64,000 nucleotides of DNA from Bhargavaea ullalensis (GTDB lineage Bacteria; Bacillota; Bacilli; Bacillales_A; Planococcaceae), in NCBI RefSeq assembly GCF_040545425.1, contig NZ_JBEPLW010000011.1; one strand, written 5' to 3'. Under the pieces are notes generated by a model. The model saw only the letters and a list, made by a program, of their open reading frames with translations, made no database searches and was not told the origin of the DNA. Position numbers and translations under genes: made by a program. Below are positions 1 to 8,459 of this stretch, piece after piece (within the stretch, counting starts at the first letter, position 1; every line of letters starts with the position of its first letter).

Positions 1-1
1 G

Positions 2-373
2 GCGATGACCCCGGGCGACACGGCGGCGGTCATCGGCGCGGTCGACAAGCTGCTCGAGTCGAGCGAACTTGTCGACAAGCTGTGGGAAAACGGCAACTAT
101 CTCAAAGAGGGCCTGAAGAAGCTCGGCTTTGACATCGGCCACTCCGAAACACCGATCACCCCGTGCATCATCGGCGAAGAAAAACTGACACAGCAGTTTT
201 CAAAACGTCTCATGGAAGAAGGCGTCTACGCAAAATCGATCGTCTTCCCGACCGTCCCTCAGGGCACCGGCCGCGTCCGCAACATGCCGACGGCTGCCCA
301 CACGAAGGACATGCTCGACGAAGCGATCGCCATCTATGAAAAAGTCGGCAAGGAACTCGGCGTCATCGGCTGA
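2..373 (+). CDS. kbl: Glycine C-acetyltransferase (2-amino-3-ketobutyrate CoA ligase), C-terminal part
   Basis: PLP enzyme that cleaves 2-amino-3-ketobutyrate with CoA to glycine and acetyl-CoA, the second step of threonine breakdown. Only the last 123 codons lie in the window; the reading frame is open to the left edge, so the ATG at position 5 is internal. The visible part matches the small C-terminal domain of alpha-oxoamine synthases, including TPITPCIIG and the PQGTGRVRNMPTA stretch; the PLP-binding lysine is upstream, outside the window. The threonine dehydrogenase that makes its substrate is 1.5 kb downstream on the same strand, which supports the call over other alpha-oxoamine synthases. 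Confidence 0.9.
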   Translation, partial: AMTPGDTAAVIGAVDKLLESSELVDKLWENGNYLKEGLKKLGFDIGHSETPITPCIIGEEKLTQQFSKRLMEEGVYAKSIVFPTVPQGTGRVRNMPTAAHTKDMLDEAIAIYEKVGKELGVIG

Positions 374-385
374 GGAGGGATATTC

Positions 386-679
386 GTGAGAAAACGGGAC
401 GAAGAACAGATCCAGCTGCTGCATCCTGAAGGGAAGACAGCCGCGAAAATCCTGAAGCGGCGCTACGACGCCATCCGCAAAGCGATACTGCAAGAAGTGG
501 ACGCAAGCCGGGAGATTGCATTCATCGATCTCACCGAACGTGCCCCGAAGAGGCTGTCCCATTTCGACGGCAAGACGACATGGTACATCACTGCCGTCAA
601 ACTGGACCTCGAGGCACGCGGTGAACTTGAGCGATTTGAACAGGAAGGCCGGCAGTGGGTGAGAAGACCCGCCGAATAG
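386..679 (+). CDS. Small conserved hypothetical protein (DUF6958-like)
   Basis: 97-residue soluble protein with no signal peptide or membrane segment. It opens with a basic-acidic stretch then LLHPEGKTAAKILKRRYD, and has WYITAVKLDLEARG in the second half, a layout I associate with the DUF6958 family; that assignment is from memory of the family pattern and function is unknown. The start is GTG with the ribosome-binding site GAGGAGG 7 bases upstream. It follows kbl by 12 bases and ends in a strong terminator, so it is probably co-transcribed with kbl. Confidence 0.7.
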   Translation: MRKRDEEQIQLLHPEGKTAAKILKRRYDAIRKAILQEVDASREIAFIDLTERAPKRLSHFDGKTTWYITAVKLDLEARGELERFEQEGRQWVRRPAE

Positions 680-683
680 ACGA

Positions 684-722
684 AAACAGGGCACCCGGGA
701 ATCCGCCGGGTGCCCTGTTTTG
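684..722 (+). terminator. Rho-independent terminator after the kbl operon
   Basis: Stem ACAGGGCACCCGG pairs with CCGGGTGCCCTGT around a short loop and is followed by TTTT. Confidence 0.88.
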
Positions 723-743
723 CTTTTCAAAGCCGGATGATTC

Positions 744-830
744 CACTCAGCGTCCGTATGCGCTCACTCGGCCTCTCTATGATGTCACTCGCGGGCCAAA
801 CGCGCTCACTCACCACCGAGCAAATATCAG
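744..830 (+). repeat. Short 21-nt period array, CACTC core (4 units)
   Basis: The word CACTC recurs at 744, 765, 786 and 807, exactly 21 nt apart, with variable 16-nt spacers, several of them ending in GCGCT or similar. It lies between two convergent terminators. It is the weakest member of the set of 21-nt arrays in this window. Confidence 0.55.
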
Positions 831-860
831 AAAAGGTCCACCCTGCGCCGAAAGTATACG

Positions 861-895
861 AAAAAAACCAACACGGTGAATCACGCGTGTTGGCT
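861..895 (-). terminator. Rho-independent terminator for the minus-strand small gene
   Basis: CCAACACG and CGTGTTGG (868-893) form a stem; read on the minus strand it is followed by a run of seven T. Confidence 0.8.
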
Positions 896-933
896 CTTGA
901 TGAACGGTTTCAGTGGCTCCGCTGGCGGACCGG

Positions 934-1095
934 TCAAACCGGCCGCCGCACTTCCTCCGCAAAGACGGTGACGATTTCGCCGTCGCCGAGTTCCACGTCA
1001 TACTGGACGATTCCCTCCAGGTCCCGAACGTCTATAATCAGCCCGCGGCGTCCATCCTTCAATTCGACAGCAGTGTTCTCGACGTATTGCAGCAT
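934..1095 (-). CDS. Small acidic hypothetical protein, 53 aa
   Basis: 53-codon reading frame beginning with ATG at 1095, preceded by GGAGGGATC at a good ribosome-binding distance and followed by its own minus-strand terminator. The product contains VELKDGRRGLIIDVRDLEGI and then YDVELGDGEIVTVFAEEV, alternating hydrophobic and charged residues as in a small beta-barrel or tudor-like fold. I do not recognise the family. It lies 17 bases downstream of the membrane protein gene at 1113-1784 and is probably in one transcript with it. Its size makes it easy to miss. Confidence 0.65.
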   Translation of the reverse strand: MLQYVENTAVELKDGRRGLIIDVRDLEGIVQYDVELGDGEIVTVFAEEVRRPV

Positions 1096-1112
1096 CGATG
1101 ATCCCTCCTGTT

Positions 1113-1784
1113 TTAAGAATGGGTGAGGCCTTCCTTCATCTTCTCGAAGTTGTGATAAAGCAGGTAGTGCTGGATGCCGGTGGAAGCGGCTTTGGCTGCG
1201 GCGGCTTCATGACGGAACTCGTCGGGCTTGTTCCGGATTTTTGCAATCACGGCGAAGATTGTGTGCTTCATCCAGTCATCGGAAATCCCGCCGGCGATGC
1301 GCCGCGCTTCCTCCAGGTCACCGTTCAGGGCATGTCCATAAGCGTAATAGTAAGACCGGAGCGGCCCGGGGTTGATCTTCTCAGCCTGAGCGAGCACATC
1401 ATCCCCGTCTCCCGAATGAACGCCGAGCAGCGCACCGTACACATGCCGGGAGTCGCCGCTTTTGCTTTTGTCCATGATGTTCCGCAGCGAATCCCGGATT
1501 TCTTCTTCGGAGCCGTGTCCGACATTGTAGGCATAATTAAAAATCGGCTTCCGGTAATTCCGCAGCAGGAACCGGTCAATGGCGCGGAGATTCTGTGACT
1601 TGTACACAGTATGAAACGTCGGCACGGTCGTCACGGCGATATAAACAGCAACAATGACAAGCAGGATCAGCCAAAACGGAGCTCCGGCCAGCATGAGGAT
1701 GAATGCGGCGGCCGACAGTGCGATGAGCAGGAGCAAAAATTGAACAACGGCATTCAAAGGCGGCACCTCGGTGTTTTTCTTCAT
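1113..1784 (-). CDS. Hypothetical membrane-anchored protein with helical repeat-like C-terminus
   Basis: 223-residue protein. Two hydrophobic segments near residues 12-30 and 34-54 form an N-terminal membrane hairpin; the rest is soluble and rich in alanine and charged residues, suggestive of TPR-like helices (SYYYAYGHALNGDLEEARRI). Family not recognised. The ATG at 1784 overlaps a TATAAT box (1783-1788 on the minus strand), so a transcript from that box could not use it. An in-frame TTG at 1757, six bases after GAGGTG, is a plausible true start. Cotranscribed with the 53-aa gene downstream. Confidence 0.7.
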   Translation of the reverse strand: MKKNTEVPPLNAVVQFLLLLIALSAAAFILMLAGAPFWLILLVIVAVYIAVTTVPTFHTVYKSQNLRAIDRFLLRNYRKPIFNYAYNVGHGSEEEIRDSLRNIMDKSKSGDSRHVYGALLGVHSGDGDDVLAQAEKINPGPLRSYYYAYGHALNGDLEEARRIAGGISDDWMKHTIFAVIAKIRNKPDEFRHEAAAAKAASTGIQHYLLYHNFEKMKEGLTHS

Positions 1785-1940
1785 TATACCAACGACCGGC
1801 GGGCAGTGAAAGGATTCCGTTGTTGTGCTTTTGGCGGCGACATTTTATAATGGAAAACGTGAAAGACAAGCAGATCAATGCTTTATTCAAATATAATGTA
1901 CGCCCTAAAAACACAAATGAATGTCTGAGGAGTGATTCGG

Positions 1941-2885
1941 ATGAAAAAAATCATGGTGACCGGCGCGCTCGGCCAAATCGGTTCGGAACTGACCGGAAAA
2001 CTGAGGGATCTGTACGGTGCAGACAATGTCCTGGCGACGGATCTGCGCGAGCCGGCGGGCGGACAAAACGGGCCGTTCAGCCAGCTGGACGTGACCGATG
2101 GGGAACGCATGCAGGAACTCGCCAAGTCATTCGGCGCGGACACGCTGATCCACATGGCGGCGCTCCTGTCCGCGACCGCCGAGCAGAAACCGCTCCTCGC
2201 CTGGAACCTGAACATGGGCGGGCTTGTGAACGCGCTGGAAACCGCCCGGGAGCTCAATCTCCAGTTCTTCACCCCGAGCTCGATCGGCGCTTTCGGTCCG
2301 TCGACGCCGAAAACGAACACGCCCCAGGACACGCTCCAGCGCCCGACAACGATGTACGGCGTGAACAAAGTGGCCGGCGAACTCCTCTGTGATTACTATT
2401 TCACCAAGTTCGGCGTCGACACGCGAGGCGTCCGCTTCCCGGGCCTGATTTCGTATGTCACGCCTCCGGGCGGCGGCACGACCGACTATGCCGTCGACAT
2501 CTATTACAAAGCGCTTGAGGAAGGCCGCTACACATCGTTCATCGCCGAAGGGACCTACATGGACATGATGTACATGCCGGACGCCCTCCAGGCCATCGTC
2601 GACCTGATGGAAGCCGACCCGGCGAAGCTCAACCACCGCAATGCGTTCAACGTCACCGCGATGAGCTTCGAGCCGTCCCAGATCGCATCGGCGATCCAAA
2701 AGCACATCCCGGACTTCCGGCTCGACTATGCCGTCGATCCTGAACGCCAGGCCATCGCAGACAGCTGGCCAGATTCGCTCGACGCGACGGCCGCCAGTGA
2801 AGAATGGGGCTTCAAGGCGCAATACGACCTCGACTCGATGACCGCCGACATGCTCGCCAAGCTGAAAACAAAACTGGGGAAATAA
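1941..2885 (+). CDS. tdh: L-threonine 3-dehydrogenase, short-chain (SDR/epimerase-like) type
   Basis: NAD-dependent oxidation of threonine to 2-amino-3-ketobutyrate, which kbl then cleaves. The N-terminus has the Rossmann motif TGALGQIGSEL, DVTDGERM follows the second strand, and the YGVNK sequence is the SDR Tyr-x-x-x-Lys pair. The 314-residue length fits the SDR-type threonine dehydrogenases of Firmicutes rather than the zinc-dependent type. I chose ATG 1941 because GAGGAG lies 8 bases upstream; a GTG three codons earlier overlaps that site. The family also resembles UDP-sugar epimerases, but the neighbouring kbl favours threonine catabolism. Confidence 0.85.
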   Translation: MKKIMVTGALGQIGSELTGKLRDLYGADNVLATDLREPAGGQNGPFSQLDVTDGERMQELAKSFGADTLIHMAALLSATAEQKPLLAWNLNMGGLVNALETARELNLQFFTPSSIGAFGPSTPKTNTPQDTLQRPTTMYGVNKVAGELLCDYYFTKFGVDTRGVRFPGLISYVTPPGGGTTDYAVDIYYKALEEGRYTSFIAEGTYMDMMYMPDALQAIVDLMEADPAKLNHRNAFNVTAMSFEPSQIASAIQKHIPDFRLDYAVDPERQAIADSWPDSLDATAASEEWGFKAQYDLDSMTADMLAKLKTKLGK

Positions 2886-2895
2886 ACCCTGCCAA

Positions 2896-2929
2896 TCCAC
2901 CGCCGGATCCGATCCGTGCGGTGTTTTTG
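2896..2929 (+). terminator. Rho-independent terminator after tdh
   Basis: CACCGC (2898-2903) pairs with GCGGTG (2918-2923), with an inner GGATC/GATCC stem, followed by TTTTT. Confidence 0.75.
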
Positions 2930-2987
2930 TACGACCGCCCAAATCTATGCCGACGTTTTGTATACTTGAGGAAAAGGGGTGGAGGTC

Positions 2988-3866
2988 ATGGCATCATTCC
3001 TGGTTCGTTCCGGAGGAGATCCAAAAGCGGCGGCAGCCTTCCTCGAGCGTCTTAACCGGCTGCCGTCCAGCCACATCGGCTATTGCGGAGAAGATTATGG
3101 GGAAATCCTTCACACCATTGAAGCAGATTTTTCGGATCTCGGATTTGAAAAGTCGTTCTGGGTGGCGGAAGAAGAGAAAGTCATCATCGGAGCACTCGGT
3201 TTGGACATCAGCGTGGAGGACAGGGAAGCCGGGGTGTGGGGCCCGTTTGTCGACCCGGACTATCCGTTCAGGGAGGTTGCGGAACGGCTCTGGAAAAAAG
3301 CGGTCGGATCAGTGGTTGGAAAGGTTTCCCGGTTTGGTTTCTTTACCAACGAAGAAAATTTCGAGGCCGCGGCGTTTGCGGATCGACTCGGCGCTGTCCG
3401 GGCCGGCCGTCATATCGTGTTGCAGGCAGAACGGAAGGAAGGCCGGGCAGACCGGTCGGCTGTACCGTTTGAGCCGTGTCATGAAAAAGCATTCAGGGAA
3501 CTGCACGAAGCGTCTTTCCCCGGCACTTATCTTTCTTCGGATGAGATTCTGGACCGGTTGAACGGCCATTATCGGCTTCTTGTCATTCCTGACGAGTCGG
3601 ACGGCCTCAAAGGATATATTTATGTGGAGGCCGATCCCTTGCACGGCGAAGGCGCGATAGAATTTCTTGCCGTATCTACGCGCCACCGCCGGCAGGGAAT
3701 TGCGACGCGGCTCCTCAGGACCGGGCTGGCCGAACTTTTCGGCCATGAAAAAATCCTCAGCATCCGGCTGACGGTGGAAGAGGGCAATGAAGCCGCACTG
3801 GCGCTTTATAAAGCTGCGGGATTCCGGTCGGTCCACCGGCTGACCGCCTGGACAATGGAAAGGTGA
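2988..3866 (+). CDS. Double-domain GNAT family N-acetyltransferase
   Basis: 292-residue protein with two GNAT-like halves. The C-terminal half carries the acetyl-CoA motif A (FLAVSTRHRRQGIATRLL, with R-R-Q-G-I-A binding the pyrophosphate) and the ALYKAAGFRSVHR motif B. The N-terminal half looks like a degenerate copy. The substrate cannot be told. ATG 2988 is preceded by AAGGGGTGG; an in-frame GTG at 2979 is an alternative. Single gene between two terminators. Confidence 0.8.
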   Translation: MASFLVRSGGDPKAAAAFLERLNRLPSSHIGYCGEDYGEILHTIEADFSDLGFEKSFWVAEEEKVIIGALGLDISVEDREAGVWGPFVDPDYPFREVAERLWKKAVGSVVGKVSRFGFFTNEENFEAAAFADRLGAVRAGRHIVLQAERKEGRADRSAVPFEPCHEKAFRELHEASFPGTYLSSDEILDRLNGHYRLLVIPDESDGLKGYIYVEADPLHGEGAIEFLAVSTRHRRQGIATRLLRTGLAELFGHEKILSIRLTVEEGNEAALALYKAAGFRSVHRLTAWTMER

Positions 3867-3903
3867 AAAAGCCGGCACTCCCACAAAGGGTGCCGGCTTC
3901 GCT
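3867..3903 (-). terminator. Terminator between convergent GNAT and yjiH genes
   Basis: GCCGGCAC/GTGCCGGC stem (3871-3898). On the minus strand it is followed by TTTTT; the plus side has only a weak T tract, so it serves mainly yjiH. Confidence 0.8.
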
Positions 3904-3907
3904 TGAT

Positions 3908-5266
3908 TCAGAACAGCATATGTGCAATGACCGAAATGATCGGGAGCGCGATGAGCGTGCGCAGGATGAAGATGACGAACAGTTCGAAGAAGTTGACCGG
4001 AATTTTCGACCCGAGGATCAGGCCGCCGACTTCCGACATGTAGATGAGCTGCACGACGGAAATGGCAGCTACAGTGAAGAGCGTCACTTCCGAGGTGATC
4101 GTCCCGTCCGCCAGGATTGACGGCAGGAACATGTCGGCGAATCCGATGATCATGAGCGGAGCGGCTGCGGCGGCTTCAGGGATTTGAAGAAGCGCCAGGT
4201 ACGGCTCAAACGGCTTGCCGATGATCTGAAAGAGGCTGGTGTATTCAGCCAGGATGAGGGCGATCGTACCAAAGCCCATCACAACGGGAATGACACCGAA
4301 CCACATGTCAAAGACGTTTTTCATGCCGTCCTTGAATGTGCGGCCGAGATGACGGTTCTTCTCGGCCGTGGACAGGGCGTTCTCCAGGCCGTGTGTGATC
4401 ACGTTGTAACCCGGAGGAACTTTCTCTTCTTCGCCGGTGAATTTCCGCCCGTCTATGTATTCCTCTTTTTTGCGGGAAAGCGGATAAATCCGCGGCATGA
4501 TGAGCGCCAAGATGAGGCCGGTCACGACAACAGTTCCGTAGAACGGAAGGAAGTACTTTTCCATTCCGACCGTTCCGATGATGACGATCGAGAAAGTGAT
4601 TGAAACGACAGAGAACGTCGTGGCGATGATCGTTGCTTCTTTTTTCGTGTAATGTCCTTCCTGGTATTGCTTGTCCGTGAGCAGGACGCCGATCGTTCCG
4701 TCACCGACCCAAGAGGCGAGCGCGTCGATCGACGAGCGGCCCGGCAATTTAAACAGAGGCCGCATCACTTTCACCATCATCGTTCCGAAAAATTCTAGGA
4801 GCCCGAAGTTCATGAGCAGCGGCAGAAGCAGCCCCGCAAAGATGAAGATGGTGAACAGGAACGTTACGAGCCCTTCCGCCGGATCAAGAAGCAGCCCGCC
4901 GGTGTTGCCGCTCCATACTGCTTCGGGTCCAAGCTTGAACGCGGTCATGATGGCAAACACTGCGCCGAGGATGCGGACGATCGTCCAGAACAGGGAGACC
5001 CCGAACAGGTTTTCCCAGAAGGTGCGCTCTTCCGGCGCCTTCTTCGGTGCAAACAGCATGATGACCGAGCCGAGCGCCGCAGCGGACAGGACGGCCACGG
5101 CGATCCACTCGATGACCGGGACGATCCAACCCGCCAGCCAATTGGCGAGTATGGCGATCGGCACGATCCAGTCGCCTTCATATTTGATCGGCACCATGAA
5201 CAGGAAGACGCCGATAATCGACGGGATGAGGAACCAGGTCCACGTCGACGCATTGAATTTCTTCAT
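3908..5266 (-). CDS. yjiH: YjiH family membrane protein with nucleoside-recognition (Gate) domains
   Basis: 452-residue polytopic membrane protein with about 10-11 hydrophobic segments. Sequences such as DALASWVGDGTIGVLLTDKQ and the later GLILGSKIPVNFFELF fit the YjiH family, whose members carry Gate-type domains; the transported compound is unknown. I start at ATG 5266 (MKKFNAST), about 12 bases after GGGGGA; the reading frame remains open 22 codons upstream but without a better site. Upstream bases 5285-5370 are AT-rich with TTCACTTTAATGAA-like partial dyads that could hold its promoter. Confidence 0.82.
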   Translation of the reverse strand: MKKFNASTWTWFLIPSIIGVFLFMVPIKYEGDWIVPIAILANWLAGWIVPVIEWIAVAVLSAAALGSVIMLFAPKKAPEERTFWENLFGVSLFWTIVRILGAVFAIMTAFKLGPEAVWSGNTGGLLLDPAEGLVTFLFTIFIFAGLLLPLLMNFGLLEFFGTMMVKVMRPLFKLPGRSSIDALASWVGDGTIGVLLTDKQYQEGHYTKKEATIIATTFSVVSITFSIVIIGTVGMEKYFLPFYGTVVVTGLILALIMPRIYPLSRKKEEYIDGRKFTGEEEKVPPGYNVITHGLENALSTAEKNRHLGRTFKDGMKNVFDMWFGVIPVVMGFGTIALILAEYTSLFQIIGKPFEPYLALLQIPEAAAAAPLMIIGFADMFLPSILADGTITSEVTLFTVAAISVVQLIYMSEVGGLILGSKIPVNFFELFVIFILRTLIALPIISVIAHMLF

Positions 5267-5391
5267 TTTCTTTTTCCCCCATCTTCTATTTTTCCCGGGT
5301 GGCTGAATTCGATAGGATACATAATAATTCACTTTAATGAATAAGTAAATACTCCATTTGAAGTGAGTGAATTCAGTTAATTCCGGACAAG

Positions 5392-5430
5392 AAAAACCCC
5401 CTCTCCCAAGATATCAAGGAGAGGGGGCTT
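5392..5430 (-). terminator. Rho-independent terminator after bshB2
   Basis: Perfect 10-bp stem CCCCCTCTCC/GGAGAGGGGG (5397-5427), followed on the minus strand by TTTTT. Confidence 0.88.
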
Positions 5431-5432
5431 CG

Positions 5433-6128
5433 TCAAAATGTTTCTTCAAAATCGTCGTGCCAGCGGTAATTATAAAATTTCTCTTTTGCAAAACGCTCGA
5501 GTGCCTCGGGATCCTTTGCCCGGATCTTCGGCTCCATTTCCGCCATGAGCCAGGCGGTCTGGGAAGCATGGGCATTCAGCGTGTTGATCTTCCGTTCCAG
5601 CATGTCTGTGACGTCATGAACAACATCCGGCGCACCGAGATCGTGGTCCGTTTCATTTGCGAATGCGACCGTATACAACTTCGGCCGGCCGGCTTCCGGG
5701 ATGCGGCGCACGGCACGGACAACCGCGCGTGCCGTTGCTTCATGGTCCGGATGGACGGAGTAGCCCGGATAAAATGTGATGATGAGCGAAGGAGCGGTTT
5801 CGTTGATCAGATCCGTGACCAGCTGGACCATCTTCTCGTCATCCTCAAACTCGACCGTCTTGTCCCGGAGGCCCATCATGCGGAGATCATCCAGCCCCAT
5901 CGCCGCGCAGGCGGCCTTCAGTTCTTTCTTCCGGATCTCCGGCAGCGTTTCACGGGTCGCGAACGGCGGCATGCCGAGGTTCCGGCCCATTTCACCGAGC
6001 GTCAGGCAGGCATATGTAACCGGTACGCCCATTTGAATATAGCTTGAGATCGTTCCCGATACGCCGAATGCTTCGTCATCGGGATGAGGGAAGACGACGA
6101 GCACGCGGCGTTCTTTTTCAATTGGCAT
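5433..6128 (-). CDS. bshB2: Bacillithiol biosynthesis deacetylase BshB2
   Basis: Zinc hydrolase of the LmbE/PIG-L family that deacetylates GlcNAc-malate in bacillithiol synthesis, or hydrolyses bacillithiol conjugates. The zinc site PHPDDE is near residues 14-19 and a second metal histidine lies in SVHPDHEAT. Length (231 aa) matches B. subtilis YojG. It overlaps no gene but follows yojF by 13 bases, the same yojF-yojG pairing as in B. subtilis. Confidence 0.9.
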   Translation of the reverse strand: MPIEKERRVLVVFPHPDDEAFGVSGTISSYIQMGVPVTYACLTLGEMGRNLGMPPFATRETLPEIRKKELKAACAAMGLDDLRMMGLRDKTVEFEDDEKMVQLVTDLINETAPSLIITFYPGYSVHPDHEATARAVVRAVRRIPEAGRPKLYTVAFANETDHDLGAPDVVHDVTDMLERKINTLNAHASQTAWLMAEMEPKIRAKDPEALERFAKEKFYNYRWHDDFEETF

Positions 6129-6141
6129 TCCGCTTCACTCC

Positions 6142-6492
6142 TTAATAAGCAAATGGCGTCTCGCTCAGTTCGAGTGCGACGGCGAGCTTTCCGCTGCCTT
6201 CGAGCCCGGCCATGAGGAGGCGGCCATATTCATCAATTTCATAATGGGTGATGCCCTGAGCGTACACCCAGCCGTGCGGCAGCTTCAGTCCGACGCGGTG
6301 CGGCGAGTCCCCGACGACCTTGCCGAGTTCAAAGCGCACCTGCACGTTCCGGATGAACGCTCCCGCGTTGAAAAACCCTTCGTTAAAATGGGCCGCATAC
6401 GAACCGTTCGTCGTCTCAAGGTGGAGGTACACCTCTTTGCCGGCAAACGCGTCGATGTGGCGCTGCAGATCCTCCCGGTTCACTTTTTCCAT
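6142..6492 (-). CDS. yojF: YojF family protein (DUF1806)
   Basis: 116-residue protein of unknown biochemical role that is regularly paired with bshB2. Recognised by the N-terminal VNREDLQRHIDAFAGKEVYL block and the HGWVYAQGITHYEIDEYGRL block. First gene of a two-gene unit with bshB2; a possible promoter and palindrome lie just upstream at 6523-6537. Confidence 0.87.
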   Translation of the reverse strand: MEKVNREDLQRHIDAFAGKEVYLHLETTNGSYAAHFNEGFFNAGAFIRNVQVRFELGKVVGDSPHRVGLKLPHGWVYAQGITHYEIDEYGRLLMAGLEGSGKLAVALELSETPFAY

Positions 6493-6522
6493 CAGCCATT
6501 CAGCCCTCCCAATAAACTTCTC

Positions 6523-6537
6523 ACTTGATCAAGTATA
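6523..6537 (-). promoter_or_regulatory. Possible yojF-bshB2 promoter -10 box with 12-bp palindrome
   Basis: On the minus strand TATACT (6537-6532) abuts the perfect palindrome ACTTGATCAAGT (6523-6534), about 30 bases before yojF. No convincing -35 box is seen, so this is a weak call. Confidence 0.35.
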
Positions 6538-6634
6538 GAGAATATCCGCCCCAAATGCGATTTCCGCGCTTGCGGGGGGGGGGGTTGGACAATCCGGCCG
6601 GCCGGACAAACGGGCCCGCTTGCTGCAAGCGTAT

Positions 6635-6669
6635 AAAAACGGCCGGGCATCAGGCGCCCGGCCGTTTTT
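6635..6669 (-). terminator. Bidirectional-looking terminator after pdxK
   Basis: AAACGGCCGGGC/GCCCGGCCGTTT stem with A and T tracts on its two sides, immediately after the pdxK stop. Confidence 0.85.
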
Positions 6670-7506
6670 TCAGATTTCTTTCACCGTTACTTCCGGAGTC
6701 TCAAACTGGTTTTTCGCGCCGTGGAGGACCGGGCCGACGAATTGGTTGAGCTGCCAGCCGTGCTGGATGGCGGCTGCAACGAATTTCTTCGCTTCGAGGA
6801 CGGCATCCCGGACATCAAGGCCGTTCGCGAGGTTGGCCGTGATCGCCGCTGCGAATGTGCAGCCGGCCCCGTGGTTGTAGGTTGTGTCGATTTTGTCTGT
6901 TTCAAGGAGGAGGAACCGGCTGCCGTCGAAGTACAGGTCGACCGCCTTGTCATGCTGGAGCTGCTTTCCGCCTTTGATGACGACATGCTTTGCGCCGAGC
7001 CCGTGGATCTTTTCAGCGGCTTTTTTCATGTCATCGACCGTCGTCAGTGCACCGAGGCCGGAGAGCTGTCCGGCTTCGAACAGGTTCGGCGTTGCCACTT
7101 CCGCGACGGGAAGGAGGTATTCGACCATGGCGCCGACCGTGCCCGGGTTGAGCACTTCGTCTTCGCCCTTGCACACCATGACCGGGTCGATGACGACATG
7201 TGTCGTGCCGGAATCCCGGATGCCTTCGCCGGCTGTGCGGATGACTTCCTCGGTGCTCAGCATGCCCGTCTTGAGCGCGTCGATGCCGACGGAGAGCGCT
7301 GTCTTCAGCTGCTCTTTCAGGACATCGATCGGCAGCGTGTAAACGCCGTGGCTCCAGTTGTTGTCCGGGTCCATCGTCGCAATGACGGTGATGGCCGTCA
7401 TGCCGTATGTGCCGTGTTCCTGGAATGTTTTCAGGTCCGCCTGGAGGCCGGCACCGCCGGACGTATCGGATCCTGCAATGGTGAGTGTCTTTTTGAGTGC
7501 CATCAT
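6670..7506 (-). CDS. pdxK: Pyridoxine/pyridoxal/pyridoxamine kinase (ThiD-like PdxK)
   Basis: ATP-dependent kinase of the vitamin B6 salvage pathway, from the ThiD-like branch of the ribokinase family. LTIAGSDTSGGAGLQADLKT at the N-terminus and HGAGCTFAAA (anion hole and catalytic region, near residue 213) are characteristic, and the whole protein follows B. subtilis PdxK closely, for example the YGMTAITVIATMDP and CKGEDEVLNP stretches. A hydroxymethylpyrimidine kinase role cannot be excluded from sequence alone. AAAGGAG precedes two tandem ATG codons at 7506 and 7503; the second has the more usual spacing. Confidence 0.88.
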   Translation of the reverse strand: MMALKKTLTIAGSDTSGGAGLQADLKTFQEHGTYGMTAITVIATMDPDNNWSHGVYTLPIDVLKEQLKTALSVGIDALKTGMLSTEEVIRTAGEGIRDSGTTHVVIDPVMVCKGEDEVLNPGTVGAMVEYLLPVAEVATPNLFEAGQLSGLGALTTVDDMKKAAEKIHGLGAKHVVIKGGKQLQHDKAVDLYFDGSRFLLLETDKIDTTYNHGAGCTFAAAITANLANGLDVRDAVLEAKKFVAAAIQHGWQLNQFVGPVLHGAKNQFETPEVTVKEI

Positions 7507-7703
7507 GAAGACTCCTTTTCAAAGTGAATTCTCATTTTATTGTAACAGGAATTCACAGGATTATCGAAATTTCTGCCAAGAAATCACTTCCAGCCGCTTT
7601 CCGGCTGCCTGGCCCCTCCTGCACGCGTTTTCCGGCCGGGAATCGGGTAATATTAATAGAATCAGAGAGTCAACCGCCGAACGGGCGGGGAAGGAGGCGG
7701 AAG

Positions 7704-8453
7704 ATGGCGGACTGGAAAGAAAGAAACACCGGCCGGAACCGGGAGGAGGAAGAGTCGGCCGTGACGGTCGACGAAGTGTGGGACGCGCCGGCAGCCGGCG
7801 ATGAACCGTCAGCCGGCCCCGGGCAAAAGGGAAAAGGTCGGCGTGCGCTCAAGACGTTTCTCTGGATCGCCGTTCCGCTGCTCGCCCTGATCCTGATCGT
7901 TACGTTCATCGCCATCCGGATGCTTGTCGGCGGCAGCACATTCATGGAGCAAAAAGGTGCGGTCGTCGAGCGGGTTCAGGCGCTGAGTGAACTGGCGACC
8001 GCGGAAGCCTACACGAAAGTGATCATCGAACGCTCGGACAATGAGCTGTTCGGACAAAGCATCGGACTCGACATCCCGGGTACGAAGCGCCATCTGCTCG
8101 TCGTCATCCCGGGGTCGGTGAAGGCCGGGATTGATTTCTCCAAAGTCGGCGAAAAAGACATCCGGATTGACACCGAGGCAGAAACGGTCCGGATCGAGGT
8201 TCCGGAACCGCAATTCCTCGGCGATCCTGAAATCCGGTTCGATGATGTGGAGATTTATTCGCAGGAAGGCCTGTTCCGAAGCAAAGCCGACATCCAGGAA
8301 GGCTATGACCTCGCCAGGGAAGCGCAGGCGCTCATCACCAAAGAAGCGACCGAGCGTGGAGTGCTGGAAACGGCGCGGCGGAACGCGGAAACGGCGCTGA
8401 AGGAAATGTTTTCATTCGCAGGGTATGACGTTCAAGTGAAATTCAAGGAGTGA
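7704..8453 (+). CDS. Membrane-anchored DUF4230 protein
   Basis: 249-residue protein: a charged cytoplasmic N-terminus, a single membrane segment near residues 52-72, and an extracytoplasmic DUF4230 domain (GTKRHLLVVIPGSVKAGIDF, IRFDDVEIYSQEGLF). Function unknown. The reading frame is open 60 codons further upstream, but ATG 7704 is preceded by AAGGAGG at ideal distance. It ends 6 bases before ung and carries the ung ribosome-binding site within its last codons, so the two are co-translated. Confidence 0.82.
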   Translation: MADWKERNTGRNREEEESAVTVDEVWDAPAAGDEPSAGPGQKGKGRRALKTFLWIAVPLLALILIVTFIAIRMLVGGSTFMEQKGAVVERVQALSELATAEAYTKVIIERSDNELFGQSIGLDIPGTKRHLLVVIPGSVKAGIDFSKVGEKDIRIDTEAETVRIEVPEPQFLGDPEIRFDDVEIYSQEGLFRSKADIQEGYDLAREAQALITKEATERGVLETARRNAETALKEMFSFAGYDVQVKFKE

Positions 8454-8459
8454 TGCCTG

